A DNA stretch of 64,000 bases from Bacteroidaceae bacterium (lineage in GTDB: Bacteria; Bacteroidota; Bacteroidia; Bacteroidales; Bacteroidaceae). The notes beneath the pieces were generated by a model that searched no databases, had not been told where the DNA came from, and worked only from the letters and a program-made list of their open reading frames with translations. Numbering within the stretch: the stretch's first letter is position 1; the number at the start of each line of letters is the position of its first letter. Made by a program: the position numbers and the translations under genes. Location of the stretch: NCBI GenBank assembly GCA_017542145.1, contig JAFXXQ010000022.1, positions 1 to 64,000 on the forward strand, written 5' to 3'. Below are positions 56,888 to 64,000 of the stretch, in pieces.

Positions 56888-59800
56888 ATGAGACGTATCC
56901 TTTGCTTTGCTTCGTTGGCGTTGTTCGTTATGAGTATGTTCGCCGTGCCGGCTTATCGCAAACCCTTTCAGGCGATGTTGGATAATGGCCGTCCGGTTAC
57001 CGTTTGTGTGGTGGGCGATGAATTCTTCCATTGCTATGTCGATGAGGACGGTAATGAGTTGGCGCGCTTGGCTGACGGACTTTTTTCACGTATGCAATCG
57101 CCTTGGTTATCGGCTGCACGCCGCGCTCAGGGCCAGCAGCGCCGTACGTTGGCCTACGAACGCCGTATGCACCGTGCTGAGGCTGCCCGCAAGGCGGGAA
57201 CATACAAGGGTTCAAAGAGAGGTCTGGTGATTCTTGTCAGCTTTACCGACGTACAGATACAAGAGGAGCACACGCGCGAGGTGTTTGACGCCATGTTCAA
57301 CAAAGAGGGCTACAACGACAACGGCCACATCGGTAGCGTGCGCGACTACTTTAAGGCGCAGAGCTATGACCAGTTTGAGATTAACTTTGACGTTGTCGGT
57401 CCCTACACGTTGGAGCACGAGATGAAATACTATGGTGAGAACAACTCACGAGGCGACGACAAGCGTGTCGGCGAGATGATAGCCGAGGCGGTAAAGTTGG
57501 CTGACAAGGACGTGAATTATAACAACTACGACTGGGATGACGACGGAGAGGTTGATCAGGTGTTCGTCGTCTATGCCGGCTTTGGCGAAGCCTCCGATCC
57601 TACCCATCTGCAAGATTGTGTCTGGCCGATGGAATGGTGGCTGAACAGCTCGGACTACGGACGCACGCTTCGCATGGACGGTGTGATGGTCAATCAGTTT
57701 GCGTGTAGCGGTGAGCTGCATGGCGCCAAGGGCACACAACTGGGCGGCATCGGCACAGCCTGCCACGAGTTCAGCCATTGCCTCGGTTTGCCCGACTTCT
57801 ACGACACGTCAGGGGGGACAAACTTTGGCCTTGACGCTTGGAGCGTCATGGACATAGGCTGTTACAACGGTACTTACGACTCGCAGGGATACACTTTTGC
57901 CAACATCCCAAGTGGCTACACGTCCTACGAGCGTATGGTGTGTGGCTGGTTGGAACCCGAGGAACTGGCTGATGGTAAAACCATCAAAAACATGAAAGCC
58001 TTGACGGATGCGCCTCAGGCATACATTATTTATAACGACGCTTACCGCAATGAGTACTACCTGCTGGAGAACCGCCAACAGAAGTCATGGGATACGGCTC
58101 TCGGCGGTCATGGAATGCTTGTTATCCATGTAGACTATCTTGCATCGGCTTGGCAAGATAATGTCGTCAACAATACCAAGAACCATCAACGCTGTACCAT
58201 CATCCCTGCTGATAACAACTTCAAGAAAACGGAAAATACCACCCCGAAAGAACTGGCAGGCGACCCCTATCCCGGAACGTCGAGGAATACGTCGCTCACG
58301 GATACTTCGAGACCTGCAGCCACGCTTTACAACGAGGCAAGGGATGGCCGCAAGTTCATGGGCAAGCCCATTGAGGAAATTAAGGAGACAAGCGGGCTTA
58401 TCTCATTCCTTTTCATGGGCGGTGACTCCGGCACCCTGCGCACTCCGGTGGCCGAGGCGGCTACGGATGTGAAGGAACACTCGTTTGTGGCGCATTGGAG
58501 CAAGGTGCCAAGTGCCACAAATTACACGCTCGCCGTCACCTCCGGCGAAGCTGAGCCTGTCTATATCGAGAACATTATAGATACCTTCTATGTAGTCGCA
58601 GGACTCGATTCCACCATCGTCCATACCTACCGAGTGAAGGCACTTGCTCCCGGACGCGATGAATCGGATTGGAGTAACGACATCATCGTTCGCCTGAAGG
58701 GCTTCGGCGAATGGACCGACTGGGAACCTTACGGCGAGGGTACAGCTGTATATAAGTACTCCTGCATATTCAAGGACTACGGCGAAAAGACCTATCCTAT
58801 CTTCGTCCGTACATCGAACTTGAACTCTAACCTGCGTCAGTTCCGTCTCTATGGCTGGGGCAATGACGTGACACTCGATATCGACTACGACACCTCCACC
58901 GGCCGTTGCAACATTGCCCAGCAGTACATCGGCTATACCGACACCTATTATGGCGTTGGCAAGGTCTATATATCCGATGAAGTGTACTACCGTACGCAGG
59001 TGCTGGGCAGAAGTGCCACGTGGCAATCCTATCCCAGCCGCTTCGACGTATCCTCTGGAGTGTTCACCCTCTATGTGGCTTACTACGACCTCGTCGACCT
59101 GACCGCCAACTGGGGCGAGGGCGTCGAGACCATCGTCGTCAAAGGTAGCAACTTCAAGGACTACTCCATCGATGTCACCCTAGGCTCTTTGACACAGAAT
59201 GACAACGGAACTGCCACTCAGGAGGTAACCATTACTCCGGGCTATAGCGTTGCCTACTGGCGCTATTCCGTCATGGATAGGGAGTTGACGGACGACTCAG
59301 CTGTGATGAGCGACATCATCAATGGCATCACCGAAGGCGAAATCTCCTCGACCTATGCCGAGGGTGAGCAGCACTTCACCGTTACCGTACCCAGCGGCAC
59401 CTACTCGATATTGGCCATCTCCTATGACGAATCGGGTCGTTCGCAGAAATACAAATACAAAACCTTCCGCTACTTCGCGGGTAAGGAATGGATTGAGCTC
59501 GGCAAAGCTCGCTATACCGACGATGTCCTCGCCCCGTTGTTTAGCTTCGATGCGATTACCTACGATGTGGAGGTGCAGGAGAGCGCCACCACACCCGGCC
59601 TTTTCCGCATGAAGAACCCCTATGGCGTGACCTATCCCTATAACGACCCGGGCGATTGGCTGGATGGCGACTTCTACATCGAGATTAACGCCACCGACCC
59701 GCAGGCTGTCCGTATCTCTTTGCAGGAAATGGGCGTTGACTGGGGGTATGGAGCGTGTAGGATGAGCTCCATACCCAGTGAAGGTTACTACGGCAAGTTC

Positions 59801-60058
59801 GAGAACTCTGTCATTACCTTCCCGACACCGCAATCCATTATCATCCAAATGGGCGGAAATGTTTATAAAACCAACTTTGATGGCCGTTTCCGTCTCGACC
59901 TTACTACCTGCAGTATCGCGCTACCACAAGCTGACGATGAAATCAACAATGGCTCATCGCCGAATTCAACATGGTTCGATCTCCAAGGCCGTCCCGTTGC
60001 TACCCCACAAGCCGGCGGCCTCTACATCCGGAACGGCCGGAAAGTGTTGGTGCGGTAG
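56888..60058 (+). CDS. Large secreted M6-family metalloprotease
   Basis: The 1056-residue protein has a signal peptide (ILCFASLALFVMSMFA). Residues about 75-530 form an M6 peptidase with VRDYFKAQSYDQFEINFDVVGPYT, YDWDDDGEVDQVFVVYAG and the zinc site CHEFSHCLGLPDFYD (HExxHxxGxxD) near residue 295; WSVMDIGCYN is the later Met segment. A fibronectin III-like domain follows (HSFVAHWSKVPSATNYTLAV near 540) and then two beta-rich domains. The end, FDLQGRPVATPQAGGLYIRNGRKVLVR in form, is the tail shared with the other M6 protease and the CotH protein. It probably degrades extracellular protein. Confidence 0.92.
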   Translation: MRRILCFASLALFVMSMFAVPAYRKPFQAMLDNGRPVTVCVVGDEFFHCYVDEDGNELARLADGLFSRMQSPWLSAARRAQGQQRRTLAYERRMHRAEAARKAGTYKGSKRGLVILVSFTDVQIQEEHTREVFDAMFNKEGYNDNGHIGSVRDYFKAQSYDQFEINFDVVGPYTLEHEMKYYGENNSRGDDKRVGEMIAEAVKLADKDVNYNNYDWDDDGEVDQVFVVYAGFGEASDPTHLQDCVWPMEWWLNSSDYGRTLRMDGVMVNQFACSGELHGAKGTQLGGIGTACHEFSHCLGLPDFYDTSGGTNFGLDAWSVMDIGCYNGTYDSQGYTFANIPSGYTSYERMVCGWLEPEELADGKTIKNMKALTDAPQAYIIYNDAYRNEYYLLENRQQKSWDTALGGHGMLVIHVDYLASAWQDNVVNNTKNHQRCTIIPADNNFKKTENTTPKELAGDPYPGTSRNTSLTDTSRPAATLYNEARDGRKFMGKPIEEIKETSGLISFLFMGGDSGTLRTPVAEAATDVKEHSFVAHWSKVPSATNYTLAVTSGEAEPVYIENIIDTFYVVAGLDSTIVHTYRVKALAPGRDESDWSNDIIVRLKGFGEWTDWEPYGEGTAVYKYSCIFKDYGEKTYPIFVRTSNLNSNLRQFRLYGWGNDVTLDIDYDTSTGRCNIAQQYIGYTDTYYGVGKVYISDEVYYRTQVLGRSATWQSYPSRFDVSSGVFTLYVAYYDLVDLTANWGEGVETIVVKGSNFKDYSIDVTLGSLTQNDNGTATQEVTITPGYSVAYWRYSVMDRELTDDSAVMSDIINGITEGEISSTYAEGEQHFTVTVPSGTYSILAISYDESGRSQKYKYKTFRYFAGKEWIELGKARYTDDVLAPLFSFDAITYDVEVQESATTPGLFRMKNPYGVTYPYNDPGDWLDGDFYIEINATDPQAVRISLQEMGVDWGYGACRMSSIPSEGYYGKFENSVITFPTPQSIIIQMGGNVYKTNFDGRFRLDLTTCSIALPQADDEINNGSSPNSTWFDLQGRPVATPQAGGLYIRNGRKVLVR

Positions 60059-60089
60059 TCCGCTACGTGATTCGGACGCATGAAGAGTT

Positions 60090-60137
60090 CCGACGGGGCG
60101 TAACAACAACCGTTACGCCCCGTCGGGCTTTTTTTTT
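60090..60137 (+). terminator. Terminator of the M6 protease gene
   Basis: CCGACGGGGCGTAAC (60090-60104) pairs perfectly with GTTACGCCCCGTCGG (60112-60126) and is followed by nine T. Confidence 0.92.
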
Positions 60138-60179
60138 GTGGACGGCAAAAATTGGAAACCTGCTTGAACGAAGCGGCTG

Positions 60180-60785
60180 TTACTGCTCTACGTAGAGATA
60201 GTCAATGCTGTATTTGGTGGCGAAATCGACGCTTACATTCAGCCCTTCGGACTTTTCGACTACCTTGGCTTTGGTCTTCAGTTTGTGATTAAGGTTGGCG
60301 GCGTGGACAAAAGAGATGGTGACACTACGTCCGTCGTCGAACTTCAGGGTCAGTTCCCTTTGGCCCGGTTCACCGAAAAGCGCCTCCGTCAGCTCAATCT
60401 CTCCGCTGCCGCTATACTCGTTGAATTCCCCGATAAAGAGGACAGGCTCTTTATCGTCAGGACTTTTCGTCAGCACGGCTCCTGCCCAAGGGCCTAGGTA
60501 AACGCGAGTGCCTGTTTTTTGCCGATACGCGGCAAGGGTTTGAATGGGTTCCTCGTGACGGATGTAAGGGTTGTCTTTATCGTTCGTTTTGTAGGATGTT
60601 TCTAACATCCCCATGCCTTTCTGAAAGAGGTGGCCTGTCTGAGTGGTGTCAAGCAGGTTGGTGCCGGCATCGTCCGTAATGCGAACAATCATCGATGCCG
60701 ATACGTAGTCCCAAATCATTTCATTATCACACGAGGCGAACAGCAACGCGGCTACCAGGAGACTAAAAACAGATTTCTTTCTCAT
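60180..60785 (-). CDS. Exported lipoprotein of unknown function
   Basis: The 201-residue protein has a lipoprotein signal (VFSLLVAALLFASC, Cys 19) followed by DNEMIWDYVSASMIVRITDDAG. The rest is beta-rich (LTLKFDDGRSVTISFVHAANLNHKLKTKAKVV) without a motif I recognise. It lies alone between the M6 protease terminator and the CotH gene on the minus strand, 131 bases after the CotH stop, so co-transcription with that gene is possible. Confidence 0.65.
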   Translation of the reverse strand: MRKKSVFSLLVAALLFASCDNEMIWDYVSASMIVRITDDAGTNLLDTTQTGHLFQKGMGMLETSYKTNDKDNPYIRHEEPIQTLAAYRQKTGTRVYLGPWAGAVLTKSPDDKEPVLFIGEFNEYSGSGEIELTEALFGEPGQRELTLKFDDGRSVTISFVHAANLNHKLKTKAKVVEKSEGLNVSVDFATKYSIDYLYVEQ

Positions 60786-60916
60786 TTTGTTTGTTTTAAG
60801 GGTTGATATAAAAATGTTTTCACCCTATAAACGCGATGATAATAGAAATACTGCACGCGGAATAGTTAAATAACGTTATCCGTACAATTGTATGAAATTC
60901 TGCGCTTCTTCTATTC

Positions 60917-63900
60917 TTACTTGAATAGTATTTTCTTTCCGTTTTGGATGTAGATGGAGCCGGGCTGCGTGTTTTGGACACGACGGCCCATCAAGTCGTA
61001 GAGGGCATCGTCGCGGCGGAGAAGGTCGCTGTCCCCCTCGATGGCTCGGACGGCCGTGGGACGGAGCTGGGTGTGGGCAAGGTCGGCGGTGGTGATGACG
61101 TTGGTCTTGCCGATGGTGGGACGCTGCATGACGTAGGTCTCGCTGCCGCCGTCGGGGTAGAGGCCGACCGTCTGGTAGCTGGCGCAGGCGGGGTAGTGGA
61201 AATAGTCCGTAACGGCCTCACCCGTCCCCTCATAGCCGTCACCAGAGGTGAGCAGGACGAAACCGCCCTCGGAGGCCAGTTTGAAGTTGGCGTGGACCTG
61301 GTTGTAGGGCTCCACCTTGTCGCACCAGATGACTTTGTAGCCGTAGGCGGGGATAATGTTGCTGACGCCTTCGACGGCGGGAATCTGGAATTTCTGCCTG
61401 TTTAGTGTGTCGTCGCTGAGATACCAGCCCGTGAGGTCGATGTCCTCGTCGGTGCCGTTGTAGAGCTCAATCCAATCCTGTTTTTTCCAAAGGTCATTGA
61501 CGAAGATGTCGTTGGCGGGGCTCACCTCGTTGATGCGCAGGGCACCCTTTCCTTCCGTGGAGGGCAGGGGAGAATCCTTTTCGTAGATGGCTGTGAGGCT
61601 GATGGTGCCAGAGGAGGGCAGGGTAAAGGTCTCGTCGGTGGAGACGAAGGTGGCGTCGCCTGTGGTGGCGACTTCGGCCGTGAGGGCAGCGTCCCAGTAG
61701 AGGTCGGTGCTGTTCGCGGCATTGTTGTGCAGTTCTATGGCAATGACGTTGCGTCCCTTCTTGAAGAGCGATGCTTTGAGGGTCATCGTGCCGCTGTCGG
61801 GGTTGTCGGATGCATAGCTGCTGGCGAAGGTGCTGAACGTCGGTGTGCCGGAGGGCATCAAGTAACGTCCGGCCTCGGTGCCGTTGACGTATATGACGAA
61901 GCCGTCGTCGCAGGAGAAGTCGAGGGTGAAGACATCGCCCGAGGCGGGGGCATCGCTGAGGTCAACGGTGGTGCGGAAATAGCTGGTGGGGTATTTGTCG
62001 TTGGTGTTGCCACCGTAGCTGAGGAAGGTGTTGTAGCCGCGACTGTTGCTGGCATCGGTGACAAAGTAGCCCAGCGGGGCGTTGCCGATAGGCCAGTGGT
62101 TGTCGTTGTAGCCGGAGATTTTCCACGAAGTACCGTCGAGGCTGCCTTGGTCGTAGTAGTGCCAGGCGCTGCCGCGGGCCATGAGTTCTTTGGTTGTGGT
62201 GCCCGACGTGCTGCTCCAGCCCTTGAAGACGTAGCCTGCGGGAGCCTGTGCGCGGACGGTAGCGGGGGCAAACAACTTACCTGAGAAGCGGTTGGTGGGC
62301 ACGGGGAGGCCGTTGACGGTGAGCCGTGCCTCAGGCGTGTTGGCGCTGAGCGTGGCTGTGACGGTGGAAGTGCTGCCGAGCTTCATCCGCGAGTAGGTCT
62401 TCAGGTAGTTGATGTTCTTCGATTGGTAGCTGGCGTTGAGGCGGTTGATGAGGTCATTGGCCGTGCCCCAGGGGTTGCGCCATTCGTAAGAAAGGGGCTC
62501 TTCGATACGCGTGGCAAGCTCGGTGATGATTTCGCGGCATCGTGTGGGCTCGAACACGCTGCCTGCCACGAGGCAGAAGGCATCGGTGAACTGCCGGCGG
62601 AACTGGGCGTTCTGCAGCATGTTGAGAAAGATGGTGACCACCTCGATCTCGGCGGTAATTTGTCCCTTGAATTCACCGCGCAGGGCGTCGAAGGTGAAAA
62701 TGCGCTTATCCTCGAAAGTGGTGAAGGGGTTGCCGACGCTGAACGATCCGTCGAGGTCGAACACCACGAAGCGGAAACGTCCCTCCTCGGTGTGGGGGCG
62801 GAAGGCCTTGAGGTTGTTCTTCGGCCAGTCCCAGTTGCCGAGGTAGAATTCCAGGGCTATGTAGTTGATGAAGTTGTCGATGTCCACCAGTTTCTTTATC
62901 TCTTCATACACGGCGTCGTCGCCAGCGTTCTCCGCCAGACGGTACCAGCGGTCGAAGGCCTCCTTTGTACCCGCCATTTGGATGTAGCCGCTGTCGGGCG
63001 ACATTTCAAACTGGTCCTGCTCTTCGGAGCTGAGGCCGTAGTTGGCGAAGGCGAAGTGCTTGTTGTTCGGCTCGCGCATATTAATGAGGCCGATGTACGA
63101 TCCGTTGATGTAGTGCATGACGGGGACGTAGGCTTGGCAGTCGGCGTCGATGCCCGAACGGACGATGATTTCCTGCAGGGCGGCATCCTTGATGCGGCAG
63201 TCGCTGTCGTTGCCGCCGTTGCGTATCTGCACCGTCTTGTTGCGGTTGAAGGGCTTTTCCTTGAAGATGGGGTATTCGTAGAAATTCTTATGGCCGTCGT
63301 ACAGGCGGTCGGCCTTGAGCTTGAAGGAGTGATGTCCCCAGGCACGGCTCCAGCCACCGCATGCCGAGAGGTTCACCTCCTGGTTAATGGCCATCAGACC
63401 ATCCTCGGTGATAAGTTCGAAGTTGACGGGGCGATCCCAGTCCATGTTCCAGTTACATTTGGCGTCCTGTCCATTGCCAGCACGGCCGTTGGGGCCTCTT
63501 TCAAACAGGCCGTATTCCCTGCTGTAGAGGTTGTCGTTGGCCGTGGTGACGGAGAGGATAGGGAGTGAGTACTCTTTGTCGTTGTCGCGGCGGATATACG
63601 AGCGTGTGACGACGGGGCTGGGCAGCATGCCGTCCTTGAAAAGACGGAAGCGATAGACGTTGGTTTTCCTGACGCTGATGGCGCCCGTGTTGCTGGTGGT
63701 TCCGTTGGTGAGGGTGGGTACGGAGCCGTCGGTAGTGTAGCGCAGTTGTGTGCCCTCCGGGACGGCAACGCTGACGCTGAGGGCGCTTGTGAAGAGTTGT
63801 GAGTCCTGCTGCACCTCGGGGGCAGGCAGTTGCTCGTCGGCATAGGTGGAGCCGTCGTTCGTCGCTTCGGGGCTGGGGGTGGAGGTGTAACGCCATTCGT

Positions 63901-64000
63901 CGGCACCATCGGTGACGCGGGCGTAGGAGGCGCGGCTGATGCAGGGGGGATACGCCTGCGAGGTGACGAGCGTGCCGTCGTCGTCGGCGATGTAGAGCGT
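60917..64000 (-). CDS. CotH-like and lamin-tail-domain secreted protein, 5' end outside the window
   Basis: The frame stays open to the right edge, so at least 1027 residues are present and the start is missing. From the edge: the end of a lamin-tail domain (DEWRYTSTPSPEATNDGS), a chitobiase/FN3-like bridge (LRYTTDGSVPTL), a CotH domain (SLPILSVTTANDNLYS, GLINMREPNNKHFAFANYG, WDWPKNNLKAFRPH, FRFVVFDLDGSFS), beta-sandwich domains, and a second lamin-tail domain (LRINEVSPANDIFVND, DWIELYNGTDEDIDLTGWYLSDD). The end YDLMGRRVQNTQPGSIYIQNGKKILFK in form is the shared secretion-type tail. CotH domains can be protein kinases in spores; the role in Bacteroidetes is unknown. Confidence 0.9.
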   Translation of the reverse strand, partial: TLYIADDDGTLVTSQAYPPCISRASYARVTDGADEWRYTSTPSPEATNDGSTYADEQLPAPEVQQDSQLFTSALSVSVAVPEGTQLRYTTDGSVPTLTNGTTSNTGAISVRKTNVYRFRLFKDGMLPSPVVTRSYIRRDNDKEYSLPILSVTTANDNLYSREYGLFERGPNGRAGNGQDAKCNWNMDWDRPVNFELITEDGLMAINQEVNLSACGGWSRAWGHHSFKLKADRLYDGHKNFYEYPIFKEKPFNRNKTVQIRNGGNDSDCRIKDAALQEIIVRSGIDADCQAYVPVMHYINGSYIGLINMREPNNKHFAFANYGLSSEEQDQFEMSPDSGYIQMAGTKEAFDRWYRLAENAGDDAVYEEIKKLVDIDNFINYIALEFYLGNWDWPKNNLKAFRPHTEEGRFRFVVFDLDGSFSVGNPFTTFEDKRIFTFDALRGEFKGQITAEIEVVTIFLNMLQNAQFRRQFTDAFCLVAGSVFEPTRCREIITELATRIEEPLSYEWRNPWGTANDLINRLNASYQSKNINYLKTYSRMKLGSTSTVTATLSANTPEARLTVNGLPVPTNRFSGKLFAPATVRAQAPAGYVFKGWSSTSGTTTKELMARGSAWHYYDQGSLDGTSWKISGYNDNHWPIGNAPLGYFVTDASNSRGYNTFLSYGGNTNDKYPTSYFRTTVDLSDAPASGDVFTLDFSCDDGFVIYVNGTEAGRYLMPSGTPTFSTFASSYASDNPDSGTMTLKASLFKKGRNVIAIELHNNAANSTDLYWDAALTAEVATTGDATFVSTDETFTLPSSGTISLTAIYEKDSPLPSTEGKGALRINEVSPANDIFVNDLWKKQDWIELYNGTDEDIDLTGWYLSDDTLNRQKFQIPAVEGVSNIIPAYGYKVIWCDKVEPYNQVHANFKLASEGGFVLLTSGDGYEGTGEAVTDYFHYPACASYQTVGLYPDGGSETYVMQRPTIGKTNVITTADLAHTQLRPTAVRAIEGDSDLLRRDDALYDLMGRRVQNTQPGSIYIQNGKKILFK

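Overview
The window looks like chromosome of a Bacteroidales bacterium, most likely Prevotella-like. Reasons: promoters of the Bacteroidetes type (TTTG, 19-21 bases, then TAnnTTTG) stand before many genes and tRNAs. Family content fits too: a TamL-type outer-membrane lipoprotein, DUF4491 and DUF4296 proteins, FAS1 lipoproteins, a large pyruvate:ferredoxin oxidoreductase, and secreted proteins ending in a GxYIxNGKKVLVK-like tail. The taxonomic call is inference from family knowledge; no rRNA is present.

Layout. 1-163 is the end of an ISL3-type insertion sequence. 265-10269 holds a glutathione peroxidase / DUF4491 / ZIP transporter operon, a deacetylase-like lipoprotein, rfbB with a HerA-like ATPase on the minus strand, and a GH51 arabinofuranosidase overlapping an M15-like peptidase, then an SDR oxidoreductase. 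10529-10944 has tRNA-Val and, convergently, tRNA-Arg, with a repeat element between them. A patatin/beta-barrel protein faces a WYL regulator. The WYL gene opens an AT-rich accessory stretch (13531-18824): a tightly packed HIRAN / three unknown genes / radical SAM operon, a Sel1-repeat protein, and truncated ORF6N and DNA adenine methylase genes. A repeat-rich gap (18825-19677) follows. 19678-31475 is housekeeping: htpG, lon, tgt with an LptF/G permease, a DEAD-box helicase, a secreted M6 protease and an AAA ATPase. 31515-35503 is the pyruvate oxidoreductase plus two tiny sister membrane proteins. 35594-43248 has minus-strand small proteins, tRNA-Glu and tRNA-Ser, a WxcM/FemAB-like fusion, and two tandemly duplicated FAS1 lipoproteins. 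43593-52338 has a large MG2-like protein and an ileS / DksA-like / lspA / DUF4296 block. 52351-64000 has a SpoU RNA methyltransferase, tamL, an MBL hydrolase, tRNA-Lys, a second large M6 protease, a lipoprotein, and a CotH/lamin-tail protein that runs off the right edge.

The most striking signal is repetitive rather than enzymatic. A short element made of a roughly 70-base core with a variable hairpin centre, together with arrays of an 8-base unit GTCAACRR, occurs between tRNA genes. It also occurs in frame inside at least two protein genes: the MG2-like protein and the SpoU methyltransferase, where it splits the conserved C-terminal SAM-site motif. Arrays alone also sit in the ileS leader. 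A second AT-rich palindromic element (GAATGAAAAATG arms) supplies the last codons of lon and most of a lipoprotein signal peptide, and abuts the tgt start. Both resemble in concept the Rickettsia palindromic elements that insert in frame into genes; I do not know a described counterpart here. The WYL-HIRAN-radical SAM operon is the best candidate for an uncharacterised gene system.
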